Source: Kribbella sindirgiensis
Lineage (GTDB): Bacteria > Actinomycetota > Actinomycetes > Propionibacteriales > Kribbellaceae
Assembly (NCBI RefSeq): GCF_004331435.1
Contig: NZ_SJKA01000005.1
Span: forward strand, 372,001 to 436,000
Direction: 5' to 3'
DNA: 64,000 nucleotides
The notes under the pieces were generated by a model. That model searched no databases. It was not told where the DNA came from and saw nothing but the letters and a program-made list of their open reading frames with translations. The translations under genes were made by a program, and so were the position numbers. Numbering within the stretch: the first letter of the stretch is position 1; each line of letters opens with the position of its first letter. Positions 42,212 through 51,532 of this stretch are shown here, piece after piece.

Positions 42212-42296
42212 GGTTCCCAGTGAATCCGCGCGGCGCCGGCGGTGCATCCGACGAAAGTCCCTGCCAGGTGAACCTTCGTCGCTGTTCCATAGATCC

Positions 42297-42920
42297 ATGG
42301 AGGCCCTGACTCGTTGGCAGCGCGGCTGGTCGGCCTCCCGCGGGTGGACCGACGTCCAGTGCATCGACGACGTCACCGTCGTCCGGGTCGGTGAGCCGCA
42401 GCGGCGGGTCGAGTACGTCGCGACCGGGCAGCACGCCACGGCCGCCGCGCATCTCGCGCTGACCGACTGCAATCCGCCCGGTACGTCGTGGCTCACGATC
42501 ACCGGCCCCGCGGATCGCGTCGCGGCGGACCTCGGGCCGCTCGAGATCGTCCGCACCAATTGGCTGATGACCGTCAGGCTCGCCGACCAGGTGTCGTACC
42601 CCGTTCCCCCGCCGTACGCACTCGAACTCTCCGCCACGCCGTCCGTGGTCGAGGCACAGGCCTACGGGTACGGCGAGATCGCGGCCACCGGACGGATGGC
42701 CGTGCTGCACACCGGCGCCGTCGCCGACATGGTCCAGACCGATCCCGCCCATCGCCGTCGCGGTCTCGCGCGGGCCGTCATGACCGCCCTCGCACTCGCC
42801 GCCCGACGCCGCTCCGCCACGACCGCCTACCTGGCCGCCTCCGCCGAAGGCCGCCACCTCTACAAGTCCCTCGGCTGGACCACCCTCACACCCCTCGTCG
42901 TCGCCCGCACGACCGGATAA
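42297..42920 (+). CDS. GNAT family N-acetyltransferase
   Basis: 207-aa acetyltransferase. The acetyl-CoA motif is VQTDPAHRRRGLARAVMTALA (Q/R-x-x-G-x-A within residues 146-160 approximately), followed by TAYLAASAEGRHLYKSLGW, the usual GNAT beta5-alpha4 region. The N-terminal half is less conserved. ATG 42297 is adopted; there is no obvious ribosome site. The substrate is unknown. It is followed directly by a palindromic repeat. Confidence 0.85.
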   Translation: MEALTRWQRGWSASRGWTDVQCIDDVTVVRVGEPQRRVEYVATGQHATAAAHLALTDCNPPGTSWLTITGPADRVAADLGPLEIVRTNWLMTVRLADQVSYPVPPPYALELSATPSVVEAQAYGYGEIAATGRMAVLHTGAVADMVQTDPAHRRRGLARAVMTALALAARRRSATTAYLAASAEGRHLYKSLGWTTLTPLVVARTTG

Positions 42921-42939
42921 CCCTGACGTGTGCCGCATC

Positions 42940-43016
42940 TGGTGGGTCTACCTCCAAGATGCCGGGTTTACGCCCGGGATACGGGTGGCCAACCCTGAAT
43001 CTCGGACGTCAACCCA
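42940..43016. repeat. 77-bp palindromic repeat, copy related to 23663-23742
   Basis: Shares TGGTGGGT, CAAGATGC-GGGTTT, the centre ACGCCCGGGAT, and AACCCTGAATCTCGGACG plus TCAACCCA with the copy at 23663-23742. Mismatches occur on both stem sides, so it is more degenerate. The bases after it (CGGCGGGCGGTTGC) also recur after the first copy. It directly precedes a truncated kinase gene. Confidence 0.8.
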
Positions 43017-43265
43017 TTGGAGGCCGCGCGGTACGGCGGGCGGTTGCGGATCGTGGAGTGCGTCTGCAGTGACGAGGGCGAGCACCGCCGGCGGCTCGAA
43101 GGGCGGCGGCGCGGCATTCCCGGGTGGCACGAGGTGGGGTGGGATCACGTACTGCGGATGCGGAGTGAGTACCCCCAGTTGGAGAGTGCGCGGCTGACCG
43201 TGGACGCGATGGAGACGGTGGAACGCAACCTCGGACTTGTGCGGACTTTCCTAAGGCATTCGTAA
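43017..43265 (+). pseudogene. C-terminal fragment of a P-loop kinase-like ATPase
   Basis: 82-codon open stretch reading LRIVECVCSDEGEHRRRLEG, GIPGWHEVGWDHVLRMRSEY and LTVDAMETVERNLGLVRTFL. This matches the C-terminal third of predicted AAA-type kinases, in which the ECVCSDE strand follows the lost Walker A and B parts. The homology begins abruptly right after the palindromic repeat, and nothing upstream encodes the missing part. A remnant truncated at or near the repeat is the best reading; expression as a small protein cannot be excluded. Confidence 0.65.
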
Positions 43266-43317
43266 GAGGTCGGCGATCGGCGTGGGGTCGGGCCTGGCGA
43301 CCCAGTACTGTGCTCTC

Positions 43318-45090
43318 GTGCCTCAGCTTCGGGTAGCGCTCGCTCAGCTCAATGTGACCGTGGGTGACATCGACGGGAACAGCGACAAGATCGTCGCGTG
43401 GACCCGGAACGCGGTCGAGCGCGGCGCGCACGTGGTCGCGTTCCCGGAGCTCGGGCTGACCGGTTACCCGGTGGAGGATCTCGCCCTGCGCGCGTCGTTC
43501 GTGGATGCCTCGCAGCACCGGATCCACACGCTCGCACAGCGGCTCGCCGACGAAGGACTCGGCGACATCGTGGTGATCTGCGGATACCTCGACCGGGCCG
43601 GCGGTACGGCGATGGGCATCGACCGCCTCGGCCGCCCGAAGGGCTCCCCCACCAACGCCGCCGCCGTCATCCACCAGGGCCGCGTCGTCACGAGCGCCGT
43701 CAAGCACCACCTGCCGAACTACGGCGTATTCGACGAGTTCCGGCACTTCGTTCCCGGCAACACGCTGCAGGTCGTCCGCATCCACGGCGTCGACGTCGCG
43801 CTGGTGATCTGCGAGGACCTCTGGCAGGACGGCGGCCCGGTCGCGGTCACTCGCGAGGCCGGTGCCGGTCTCCTGCTCGTCGTCAACAGTTCGCCGTACG
43901 AAGCCAACAAGGACGACGTCCGCGGTGATCTCGTACGGCGCCGCGCCCGCGAGGCCGGCTGCGCGCTCGCCTACGTCAACCTCGTCGGCGGCCAGGACGA
44001 ACTGGTCTTCGACGGCGACTCGCTGATCGCCGATGCCGAGGGGACGATCTTCGCCCGCGCACCGCAGTTCGAGCAGGGCAGCATGGTCGTCGACCTCGAC
44101 CTCCCGGCCGCCTCGGGTACGCCGTCCGGCACCCACGAAGGTATCGAGATCGTGCACACCGTCCTCCAGGACGACGAGCTCCCGCCGTACGAGGCGATCG
44201 AGTCGAACATCGCGCCGCGGCTGTCCGACGAGGCCGAGATGTACGGCGCGATCGTCACCGGGCTGCGCGACTACGTGCAGAAGAACGGCTTCAAGTCGGT
44301 GCTGCTCGGGCTGTCCGGCGGCATCGACTCCTCGCTGGTCGCAGCGATCGCCTGCGACGCGATCGGCGCCGAGCACGTGTTCGGGATCTCGAACCCGAGC
44401 GTGTACTCCAGCGACCACTCCAAGGACGACGCCGCCGACCTCGCCGCCCGCACCGGCCTGAACTACCGGGTCGTACCGATCCAGCCGATGGTGCAGCCGT
44501 TCCTGGACACGCTCGGCCTGACCGGGCTCGCCGAGGAGAACCTGCAGGCCCGGGTCCGCGCGGTGATCTGGATGGGGCTGTCGAACGCCGACGGCCACCT
44601 GGTACTTGCCTGTGGCAACAAATCGGAGCTGTCCGTGGGGTACTCGACGATCTACGGCGACGCGGTCGGCGGGTACGCGCCGCTGAAGGACGTCCCGAAG
44701 ACCCTCGTCTGGCGGCTCGCGAAATGGCGGAACGCCGACGCGAAGGCCCGTGGGCAGCAGCCGCCGATCCCGGCGAACTCGATCGCGAAGCCTCCGTCCG
44801 CCGAACTCCGCCCCGGACAGCAGGACACCGACTCGCTGCCGCCGTACGACCTGCTCGACGACATGCTGGACGACTACGTCGAGCAGGACCGCGGCAGTGC
44901 GGAGCTCGTCGCGGCCGGCTTCGAGACCGGGCTCGTCACCCAGGTGATCCAGCTCGTCGACCGGGCCGAGTACAAGCGCCGGCAGTACCCGCCGGGCCCG
45001 AAGATCACCCACAAGGCGTTCGGTCGGGACCGTCGGCTGCCGATCACCAACGCGTGGCGTGAGGATGCACGAAAGGCGGCCGAGCACTGA
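43318..45090 (+). CDS. nadE: Glutamine-dependent NAD+ synthetase
   Basis: 590-aa two-domain enzyme for the last step of NAD synthesis. The N-terminal nitrilase-type glutaminase has the triad Glu44 ([11 protein letters not shown]), Lys129 ([15 protein letters not shown]) and Cys165 (VICEDLW). The C-terminal synthetase has the PP-loop LSGGIDSS (residues 332-339) and [22 protein letters not shown] 43318 lies 6 nt after TACTGT (43306-43311), so it is probably leaderless and begins right at [11 protein letters not shown] as in homologs. panB follows after 41 bp, possibly co-transcribed (two cofactor-biosynthesis genes). Confidence 0.96.
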   Translation: MPQLRVALAQLNVTVGDIDGNSDKIVAWTRNAVERGAHVVAFPELGLTGYPVEDLALRASFVDASQHRIHTLAQRLADEGLGDIVVICGYLDRAGGTAMGIDRLGRPKGSPTNAAAVIHQGRVVTSAVKHHLPNYGVFDEFRHFVPGNTLQVVRIHGVDVALVICEDLWQDGGPVAVTREAGAGLLLVVNSSPYEANKDDVRGDLVRRRAREAGCALAYVNLVGGQDELVFDGDSLIADAEGTIFARAPQFEQGSMVVDLDLPAASGTPSGTHEGIEIVHTVLQDDELPPYEAIESNIAPRLSDEAEMYGAIVTGLRDYVQKNGFKSVLLGLSGGIDSSLVAAIACDAIGAEHVFGISNPSVYSSDHSKDDAADLAARTGLNYRVVPIQPMVQPFLDTLGLTGLAEENLQARVRAVIWMGLSNADGHLVLACGNKSELSVGYSTIYGDAVGGYAPLKDVPKTLVWRLAKWRNADAKARGQQPPIPANSIAKPPSAELRPGQQDTDSLPPYDLLDDMLDDYVEQDRGSAELVAAGFETGLVTQVIQLVDRAEYKRRQYPPGPKITHKAFGRDRRLPITNAWREDARKAAEH

Positions 45091-45131
45091 GCGACTCCTG
45101 GCGGTACCGCCCATCCCAGCCTGACAACGGT

Positions 45132-47789
45132 GTGCAGGATCAGTCGTGGGGCTCCGGCGAGGAGACCCACGACCGGTCCGGCCTGCCCAAAGAGCGGTAC
45201 CGCGACGGTGTCGACGGTGTGAGCGATCGCTCACCCACAGGCGGTGGCGCTCACCCTCCGCATCGGTGGGACGATGAAGGCATGGTTGACAACTTCCTGT
45301 CGGCCGGTACCCAGGGTGACGACGAGGAGTTGCCCTCGCCGTACGGGACCGGACCGGCGAACCGGGCAACCGAGGAACACCGCCGCTCGGACGACGACGA
45401 CACCTGGCGCTCGGACTACGACGCTGCCAGGTCCTCGTGGGGTCTTGACCCGTCACCGTCGCTGCCGAACGCACCGCGGACGTACGAGCGCGGGCCGGTC
45501 CCGCAGCAGCCGTACGTCCCGAAACCGCCGTACCTGCCCAGTGCGCCGCCTCCTGCGCAGCAGCCGCCGCGGGTCGAGAGGACTGAGCGAGCCGAGCAGC
45601 CGGAGCGGCGGGAGTACTACGGGGAGTCGCGGGAGGAGTCGTACGGGCGGGAGTACCAGGAGCAGAACCCGTTCCGGCCGCAGCCGCCGGCGCAACAGCC
45701 TCCGCAGGCACCGCCGCAGGGGCGGCCTAGTCCGTTCGGGCCTGGGTCCAATGGCGCGGCGGGTGCGGGGCAGCCGCGGCCGGCTCAGCCGCCGGCGCCT
45801 CCGGCGTCGGGTGGAAGCGGTACGCCGCAGCGCCCGCCGCAGGCGTCCAACGGCAGCGCGAACTGGGGCAGCCCGGCGCCGCAGAACCCGTTCGCTCCGC
45901 AGCCGCCGGCGCCGAGCAACGGATTGAACCACAGCTCGAGCAACGGGCACGGGTCGAGTAATGGACTGAGTAATGGGTTGAGTAATGGGTTGAGTCCGCA
46001 GCAGCCGCCGCGGCCGCCGCAGCGGCTCCAGCCGCCCGACGCACCGCGTGCCCAGGAAGCCGGTCGGGGCCAGGAACCACCTCGCCGCTACGAGCCGGGC
46101 CCAGGCCCAGAACCCATCTGGAGCCACGACCGCATCCCCGAACCACCCCGCCGGCAGGAAGACACCCGCAACACCGAAGACGCCCAACGCCGCGAGGAAG
46201 CCCAACGGCGCGAGGAAGCCCAACGGCGGGAAGAGGCTCAGCGGCGGGGTGTGGTTGAGCGGGGGCAGGGTGAGGAGACTCGGCCTCAGGAGATTCGGCT
46301 GCGGCCGGACGCGGCTGGTGTGCGGGACAACGGGTATCTGTCGGACCCGAGTGCCGAGTACGAAAGCAACGCACCGGTCACCGACGAACCAGTTGGGACC
46401 CCGGCCGGCGAACAGCCGCACGTACCCGGCGCAGCACGCCCGATCGGCGCCCGCCGTCGCGCGGGCGTCCAGCAGGACGCCCCCAGCCAGATCTCCCCAG
46501 AACAAGCAACCTCCCACCGAGCCGGCCGCCGCGCCCAACCAACCCCACCCAACCCCTTCGCAGGCCCACCGGCCGCAGCCGACGCAGCAACCCCGTCTGC
46601 AGCCACTCCACAAAACCTCCCGGACCACACCGGCTCAGGCACCGCGGCCAACCCAGCCCCGGCAAGCACGCCCGCCGACAACTCATCTGCGCGCAACAGA
46701 ACAGATGCAGGCCCGGCAGGTGCAGTCACCGGCAACGCGTCCACGAGCAGCGCGCCCCCAAGCACGAGCAACACGTCCGCGTCCAGCGGGCGCCCGGGCG
46801 CAGGTGCGAGCAACACGTCTGCGAGCAACGGAACAGGTGTCGCCGCGAGCAGCTCGTCTGCGGGTGGTGGGTCAGCAGCCGGGTCGTCTGCGGTTAGCGG
46901 GTCGGCTGCTGGTACGTCTGTCGCGGCGGGTGAGGGTGAGGTTTCGCCGTACGGCGGTGGTGCTGGGAAGCCTGCTGGTGATGGGGTGAAGCGGCCGCGG
47001 CGGTATCGGATTCATCATTTGCGGGACTTCAAGAGCCGTGGTGAGAAGTGGGCGATGCTGACGGCGTACGACCAGTACACCGCCGAGATCTTCGACCAGG
47101 CCGGCATCCCGGTCCTGCTGGTCGGTGACTCCGCCGCGAACAACGTGTACGGCTACGACACCACCCTCCGGGTGACGGTTGACGAGCTCATCCCGTTGGC
47201 GCGTGCAGTGGCCGGAGCGGTCGAGCACTGCCTCGTCGTCGCGGACCTCCCGTTCGGTTCGTACCAGGCGTCCCCGGAGCAGGCGTTCCACACCGCAGTG
47301 CGCTTCATGAAGGAAGCGGGCGTCCATGCGGTGAAGCTCGAAGGCGGGCGGACCGTCGTACCGATGGTCGAGAAGCTCACGCAGTCCGGCATCCCGGTGA
47401 TGGCGCATATCGGTTTCACCCCGCAGAGCGAGCACAGCATCGGTGGGTACCGCGTGCAGGGCCGAGGCGATCAAGCGGCCGGTCTGATCGACGACGCCGT
47501 GGCGCTCGCCGAGGCCGGTGCGTTCTCGGTGGTGCTGGAGATGGTCCCGGGCGACGTCGCCGCGGAGATCACCAAACGCATCCCGATCCCGACGATCGGC
47601 ATCGGCGCCGGCCGCGACACCGACGCCCAGGTGCTGGTGTGGCAGGACATGGCCGGCCTGCGCTCCGGCACCATGCCGCGCTTCGTCAAGCAGTACGCCG
47701 ACCTCCGCGGCATCCTCACCAGTGCGGCCACCACCTACGCCTCCGAGGTCGCATCCGGCGCCTTCCCGGGAGACGAACACACCTTCTAG
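45132..47789 (+). CDS. panB: Ketopantoate hydroxymethyltransferase with a very long disordered N-terminal extension
   Basis: One open frame of 885 codons. Residues about 619-885 are a complete PanB ([85 protein letters not shown]), the decameric first enzyme of pantothenate synthesis. Residues 1-618 are low complexity, rich in Pro, Gln, Gly, Ser, Asn and Arg/Glu, with tandem SNGL units and RREEAQ repeats. PanB proteins are normally about 260-290 aa. Possible internal starts are ATG 45282 and GTG 46986 (right before [11 protein letters not shown]). Which start is used is unknown. Confidence 0.8.
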   Translation: MQDQSWGSGEETHDRSGLPKERYRDGVDGVSDRSPTGGGAHPPHRWDDEGMVDNFLSAGTQGDDEELPSPYGTGPANRATEEHRRSDDDDTWRSDYDAARSSWGLDPSPSLPNAPRTYERGPVPQQPYVPKPPYLPSAPPPAQQPPRVERTERAEQPERREYYGESREESYGREYQEQNPFRPQPPAQQPPQAPPQGRPSPFGPGSNGAAGAGQPRPAQPPAPPASGGSGTPQRPPQASNGSANWGSPAPQNPFAPQPPAPSNGLNHSSSNGHGSSNGLSNGLSNGLSPQQPPRPPQRLQPPDAPRAQEAGRGQEPPRRYEPGPGPEPIWSHDRIPEPPRRQEDTRNTEDAQRREEAQRREEAQRREEAQRRGVVERGQGEETRPQEIRLRPDAAGVRDNGYLSDPSAEYESNAPVTDEPVGTPAGEQPHVPGAARPIGARRRAGVQQDAPSQISPEQATSHRAGRRAQPTPPNPFAGPPAAADAATPSAATPQNLPDHTGSGTAANPAPASTPADNSSARNRTDAGPAGAVTGNASTSSAPPSTSNTSASSGRPGAGASNTSASNGTGVAASSSSAGGGSAAGSSAVSGSAAGTSVAAGEGEVSPYGGGAGKPAGDGVKRPRRYRIHHLRDFKSRGEKWAMLTAYDQYTAEIFDQAGIPVLLVGDSAANNVYGYDTTLRVTVDELIPLARAVAGAVEHCLVVADLPFGSYQASPEQAFHTAVRFMKEAGVHAVKLEGGRTVVPMVEKLTQSGIPVMAHIGFTPQSEHSIGGYRVQGRGDQAAGLIDDAVALAEAGAFSVVLEMVPGDVAAEITKRIPIPTIGIGAGRDTDAQVLVWQDMAGLRSGTMPRFVKQYADLRGILTSAATTYASEVASGAFPGDEHTF

Positions 47790-48685
47790 ATCCAGGGCAG
47801 GGAGGAGCGTTCCGTCCAGTACTCCTCTGGTTGCTGGACGAACTCGGTGAGCGGGCCGTCCGTGCGGTACGCGAGGTTGCTGGCCAGTTGGGCCGTCGTG
47901 GTTGCTCCGCTGAGGACCACGTCGGCCCACGGCTGAGCGACCGCCGCGCCGACGGCCAGTGCGTCCGGTGCGACGCCGTGCTGGTGGGCGAACTCGTTGA
48001 ACGGCGTCTCGCCGGCGCGGGACGTCAAACGGCCGTTGGCGACAGCCTCTTTGACGACGACGAACCACCCAGCATCGTGCGCCTCCGCGAGCGCAGGTCC
48101 TACTGACGTCTCCAGAACGTTCCAGGTGGCCTGTACGGCGGAGAACGGCGTACCGGAGGACAAGGCCTTGCGCAGCGTCTCGGCCTGCCGTGGACCGCTG
48201 GTGGAGAGCCCGACGCGGACACCGGAGTCGGCGAGTTCGCGCAGCCGATCGAGCAAGCGCTTGTCCTCGAGGGCGGGACTGTCGGACGTCAGGCTGTGGA
48301 CGAGGTAGAAGTCCGGAGGCCCACCCAGCGCTTGCAGGGTCTCCGGCCATTGACGTTCGAACGTCGCGAGGCTGTGGTCCTTCACCTCGTGCGTGTCCGC
48401 GTCGTGCCTCCAGTCGGCGACGTACGTGTAGCCCCACTTCGACCCGACGGTCATCGCGGTACGGCGTTCTGGTGTGATCCACTCTCCGAGGAACTGTTCG
48501 GCAAGACCGTACGAACGCGCGGCGTCGAAGTACCGAACACCTGCCTGCCAGGCCTGCTCCAGCAGCTCGTGTGTCCGCGTCCGCAGGTCCTCGACCGCAC
48601 GTCGCGGCGGCAGGTCCTCGTCGTGCCCGAGATTGATGTAGCCGGGACGCCCGAGGGCTGCGAGACCGAGACCGATGCTTGCCAT
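47786..48685 (-). CDS. Aldo/keto reductase family oxidoreductase
   Basis: 299-aa (beta/alpha)8 NADPH-dependent reductase. Catalytic tetrad candidates are Asp and Tyr in [18 protein letters not shown], Lys in VGSKWGYTY and His in DFYLVHSLT. The C-terminal [16 protein letters not shown] is the cofactor-binding end. ATG 48685 follows TACGAT by 6 nt (48697-48692), a leaderless signature. Substrate unknown. The stop overlaps the convergent panB end by 4 bp. Confidence 0.92.
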   Translation of the reverse strand: MASIGLGLAALGRPGYINLGHDEDLPPRRAVEDLRTRTHELLEQAWQAGVRYFDAARSYGLAEQFLGEWITPERRTAMTVGSKWGYTYVADWRHDADTHEVKDHSLATFERQWPETLQALGGPPDFYLVHSLTSDSPALEDKRLLDRLRELADSGVRVGLSTSGPRQAETLRKALSSGTPFSAVQATWNVLETSVGPALAEAHDAGWFVVVKEAVANGRLTSRAGETPFNEFAHQHGVAPDALAVGAAVAQPWADVVLSGATTTAQLASNLAYRTDGPLTEFVQQPEEYWTERSSLPWI

Positions 48686-48773
48686 GTTTCGATCGTAGAT
48701 GTCCACAGCAACCATGTGAGACGCGCCGCAGCACCCGACGCGGAACACGCACTGTCCCTTAGCGTTTTGTGGT

Positions 48774-49271
48774 GTGAGCGAATCCCAGTTGCCACCACCA
48801 GGAACGGTCCGGCACCGTACGACGGCCCGCGTGCTGCCGGTGCGTCCGGACGGCAAGGTGCTGCTGCTGCACGGCTGGGATCCGCTGAAACCGCAGACGC
48901 CGTACTGGTTCACGATCGGCGGCGGCGTCGAATCCGGTGAGACGGTCGCGGAAGCGGCCGGCCGCGAACTGCGCGAGGAGGTCGGCATCGTGCTGCCGGT
49001 CGACGCGCTCGGCACACCGGTCGCGACGAACACGATCGAGTTCGAGTGGGGCGGGTGCCGGATCGTCCAGCATCAGACGTTCTTCGCGGTCGCGGTGGAC
49101 AGTGTCGACGTGACGTTCGCGAACCAGGAGGAGCTGGAGCTGCAGACCATCAGCGCGCACGGCTGGTGGTACGGCGACGATCTCGAGGCGACCGGTCAGG
49201 CCGCGCACGCCACGATCCCCGGGATGCTCCGGCGCGCGGCGGACGTGATCACGCTGCGCCGCGCCTCCTGA
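48774..49271 (+). CDS. NUDIX hydrolase
   Basis: 165-aa pyrophosphohydrolase with the Nudix box GGGVESGETVAEAAGRELRE-EVGI at about residues 49-72, including the metal-binding RE..EE core. The N-terminal TTARVLPVRPDGKVLLLHGW and the C-terminal strand WWYGDDLEATGQ are typical. GTG 48774 lies 8 nt after TAGCGT (48760-48765). Substrate unknown (nucleotide sugars, oxidised nucleotides or ADP-ribose are family options). Divergent from the AKR gene. Confidence 0.92.
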   Translation: MSESQLPPPGTVRHRTTARVLPVRPDGKVLLLHGWDPLKPQTPYWFTIGGGVESGETVAEAAGRELREEVGIVLPVDALGTPVATNTIEFEWGGCRIVQHQTFFAVAVDSVDVTFANQEELELQTISAHGWWYGDDLEATGQAAHATIPGMLRRAADVITLRRAS

Positions 49272-49287
49272 GTCAGCCCACGTCCGA

Positions 49288-49455
49288 TCAGCGCTGCCGG
49301 GCTTCTTTCAGGACCTTCTTCGGGACCTTCTTGTCCACGTCGTAGTGCCGACGATCGAGCCGCTCGGCGCAGCCTGCCTTCGACAGGCGCAGCAGGACAA
49401 CCGGGCACTTCTTGCACCTCGGCTTGTCCTTGCAGCACTTCTTCTTCGCGGTCAT
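49288..49455 (-). CDS. 55-aa Lys/Cys-rich protein, probably iron-regulated
   Basis: Small ORF from ATG 49455 to TGA 49288. The N-terminal MTAKKKCCKDKPRCKKCPVV carries four Cys (7, 8, 14 and 17) in a CC-x5-C-x2-C pattern, with a fifth at 29. The second half is basic and helical-looking (DKKVPKKVLKEARQR). The Cys pattern suggests metal or Fe-S binding. A good IdeR/DmdR iron-box match lies 19 bp upstream, and TACGCT (a candidate -10) overlaps its end. Function unknown; I infer an iron-starvation-induced protein. Confidence 0.75.
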   Translation of the reverse strand: MTAKKKCCKDKPRCKKCPVVLLRLSKAGCAERLDRRHYDVDKKVPKKVLKEARQR

Positions 49456-49473
49456 CGACGGCACGCGGCGAGC

Positions 49474-49492
49474 GTAGGTGAGGCATACCTAA
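49474..49492 (-). promoter_or_regulatory. IdeR/DmdR1-type iron box
   Basis: On the minus strand the 19-mer TTAGGTATGCCTCACCTAC matches the DtxR-family consensus TTAGGTTAGGCTAACCTAA at 14 of 19 positions, with both TTAGGT and ACCTA half-sites intact. It lies just upstream of the 55-aa Cys-rich ORF and overlaps its probable promoter, so iron-loaded repressor would silence that gene. Confidence 0.75.
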
Positions 49493-49527
49493 CCCGTCCA
49501 GACCTCAGGCGGTAAGCGTGGCGGAGG

Positions 49528-50274
49528 TCACGAAAGCTGTCCGCTCAGGAGATCGCGGGCCTCGACGAGTGACGGTCCGTACCAGGTCAGATGCCGTCCT
49601 GACACACAGCGTGCGGGTTGCGTGAACGCCTCCGGGCCGTCGTCGGGAGAAAACGGATAAGGCTCGTCGGGCAGTACCGCGAGGTCGTAGTTCGGTAACG
49701 CGTCCGGATCGATCCGCGGATAACGTTCACTGGAATCGACCAGAACGTTGTCGATGCCGATCCTCGACAACAGATCACCCGCGAACGTGTCCCGCCCGAG
49801 CGCCATCCACGGCCGTCGCCAGATCGGTATCACGGCCCGCCGGCGCATTCCGTCGTACGGCGTACTCCACACCGCGCGCGCATCGTGCAACCACTGCGGT
49901 TCGCCGCCGATGATCGCGGACAGCATGCGACCGAGTGAGTCGAGTGATTCGGGCACCGTCGTCGGCGCCGTCACCCAGACCGCGATTCCACTCGATCGCA
50001 ACGCGTCGAGATCGGCTGCGCGATTCTCTTCGGCGTTCGCGACGACGACGTCCGGGGCCAGTGCGCGGATGCGTTCGAGATCGGGATTCTTGGTACCGCG
50101 AACGCGGACGACGTCGAGGTCCGCGGGATGTGTGCACCAGTCGGTCGCACCAACGATTTCGGCCGGATGCGTGACCGCGATCGACTCCGTCAACGACGGC
50201 ACGATGCTCACCACGCGACGCACCTCGGCGGGTAGTTCGACGACGTTGCGCAGGTCGTCGTACGCACTCTTCAT
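49528..50274 (-). CDS. Helical-backbone metal-receptor protein (BtuF/FhuD-like), no signal peptide
   Basis: 248-aa protein of the periplasmic-binding family 2 fold. The N-terminal RRVVSIVPSLTESIAVTHPAEIVGATDWCTHP and KNPDLERIRALAPDVVVANAEENRAADLDALR blocks match BtuF-like receptors of corrinoids, haem or siderophores. ATG 50274 (MKSAYDDLRN) is favoured; longer frames upstream lack homology and no start there gives a secretion signal. Without export it would act in the cytoplasm, as reported for similar actinobacterial proteins of unknown role. It lies upstream of, and in the same direction as, the iron-box gene. Confidence 0.8.
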   Translation of the reverse strand: MKSAYDDLRNVVELPAEVRRVVSIVPSLTESIAVTHPAEIVGATDWCTHPADLDVVRVRGTKNPDLERIRALAPDVVVANAEENRAADLDALRSSGIAVWVTAPTTVPESLDSLGRMLSAIIGGEPQWLHDARAVWSTPYDGMRRRAVIPIWRRPWMALGRDTFAGDLLSRIGIDNVLVDSSERYPRIDPDALPNYDLAVLPDEPYPFSPDDGPEAFTQPARCVSGRHLTWYGPSLVEARDLLSGQLS

Positions 50275-50569
50275 CTGCTCGCTGCACCTCACGTTCGCAG
50301 GACGTTGCCGAGGACAACACTCGTCGATCCGGGCGTTTGCGGGGCAGATTGTGCGCGTGTCGCCAAGAAAATATTCTGCCAATCCGGCATGCTCGGGGCG
50401 CGGCGGAATCCCTTCTGCACAAGGATTTTCGGCATTTATGCGCACACACGCCGCCAGTTCTCCTTAACCTGCGGACGTTTCCGGTGCTTTACGTAGCGCA
50501 CAAGTGTTGTCATCATCATGACGACGAGGAATCCACCGTGGTTTTCCTCAGCCGCACCAAGGAGGCAGA
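50275..50569 (+). promoter_or_regulatory. Gap between divergent genes with a candidate plus-strand promoter
   Basis: TTGTGC (50349-50354), a 17-nt spacer and TATTCT (50372-50377) form a plausible promoter reading towards the histone-like gene, giving a long 5' leader of about 185 nt. The region is less GC-rich than its surroundings, and the small open frames in it do not look coding. Nothing else recognised. Confidence 0.45.
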
Positions 50570-51211
50570 GTGCCAGCCAAGAAGGCAGCCGCAGGGAAGG
50601 CGACAGCCAAAAAGGCTTCTCCCGCCAAGAAGACTGTCGCGAAGAAGACCAGCGCCGCGAAGACGACCACCGCGCGCAAGGTCAGCGCAGCAAAGAAGAC
50701 AGCGACGAAGAAGGTGAGTGCGGCCAAGAAGACCGCCGCCAAGAAGACGGTGGCGAAGAAGGCGCCGGCCCGGAAGACCACCGCCAAGAAGGCCCCCGCG
50801 AAGAAGGTCGCGGCCAAGAAGGCTCCGGCGAAGAAGGTCACGGCCCGGAAGACCGTCGCGAAGAAGGCGCCGGCGAAGCGCGCGACCGCCGCGAAGAAGA
50901 CGACGGCAGCGCGGAAGACGACGGCCAAGAAGACGGTCGCGAAGAAGGCACCCGCGAAGAAGACCGTCGCCAAGAAGGCGCCGGCGAAGAAGGTCGCGGC
51001 GAAGAAGGCTCCGGCCAAGAAGGTCGCCGCCAAGAAGGCGCCGGCCCGCAAGGTCGCCGCCAAGAAGGCTCCCGCGAAGCGCGTCGCCGCGAAGAAGGCG
51101 CCGGCCCGCACCGCCGCGAAGAAGTCCGCGGTGAAGAAGACGGCTGCGAAGAAGGCACCGGCGCGCAAGGCACCGGCCCGGAAGACCGCGGCCAAGCGAG
51201 TAGCCCGCTGA
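50570..51211 (+). CDS. Lys/Ala/Pro-rich histone-H1-like protein
   Basis: 213-aa protein made almost only of Lys, Ala, Pro, Thr, Arg, Val and Ser, built from degenerate repeats such as AKKAPAKKV and AKKTVAKK. There is no HU, Lsr2 or other folded DNA-binding domain, so it resembles a free-standing histone H1 C-terminal tail or the tail of actinobacterial HupS. It should bind DNA or RNA without sequence preference and compact the nucleoid. GTG 50570 has AAGGAGG four nucleotides upstream. The codons follow the genome's G/C bias, so the repeat is under protein-level selection. Confidence 0.85.
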   Translation: MPAKKAAAGKATAKKASPAKKTVAKKTSAAKTTTARKVSAAKKTATKKVSAAKKTAAKKTVAKKAPARKTTAKKAPAKKVAAKKAPAKKVTARKTVAKKAPAKRATAAKKTTAARKTTAKKTVAKKAPAKKTVAKKAPAKKVAAKKAPAKKVAAKKAPARKVAAKKAPAKRVAAKKAPARTAAKKSAVKKTAAKKAPARKAPARKTAAKRVAR

Positions 51212-51234
51212 CGTCTGGTCAGTCAGCACCTGTC

Positions 51235-51265
51235 GAGGGGCACCACCGGATCGGTGGTGCCCCTC
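51235..51265. terminator. Bidirectional terminator hairpin
   Basis: Perfect 14-nt arms GAGGGGCACCACCG (51235-51248) and CGGTGGTGCCCCTC (51252-51265) with a 3-nt loop, placed between the convergent histone-like gene and the small minus-strand gene. No T tract is present. Confidence 0.8.
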
Positions 51266-51288
51266 GGCACGTCATTCGGAGCTCGACC

Positions 51289-51477
51289 TCAGTCGTCGTT
51301 CCACTTCGGGTCGTTGTCCCAGTCCTCGTTGCGTTCCTGGGCCTTCTCCAGGGCGCGGGCGGCCTCCTCGGGCGAGCTGTACGGCCCCAGCCGGTCGCCC
51401 GACTTCGCACCCTGGTACGGCTCGACCTTCCCGGTCTTGGTGTTGTAGTACCACTCGTTGCTGTGATCGTCGCTCAT
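51289..51477 (-). CDS. Small acidic conserved protein next to map
   Basis: 62-aa protein beginning MSDDHSNEWYYNTKTGKVEP, with DRLGPYSSPEEAARALEKAQ and an acidic end (RNEDWDNDPKWNDD). The WYYN-TG-VE...GPY-S-EEAARAL pattern recurs in small actinobacterial proteins, some annotated as SPOR-like (from memory). ATG 51477 is chosen; AGGAGG lies 11 nt upstream, and GTG 51489 overlaps that site. Function unknown. Divergent from map. Confidence 0.75.
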   Translation of the reverse strand: MSDDHSNEWYYNTKTGKVEPYQGAKSGDRLGPYSSPEEAARALEKAQERNEDWDNDPKWNDD

Positions 51478-51532
51478 CTGGATGACCACCTCCTGGGAGT
51501 CTTGTCGCAGCTCTCTCTAGAATGATCTCACC

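Noticed and set aside
41841..42938. Minus-strand frame of 365 codons upstream of and overlapping the DUF418 gene
   Set aside because: It is antisense to the GNAT gene and in another frame from DUF418 in the shared part; no recognizable domain.
46048..46989. Alternative plus-strand frame of 313 codons within the panB extension
   Set aside because: It does not connect to PanB and its basic, low-complexity translation looks like a frame shadow; the panB frame shows regular repeats and continuity.
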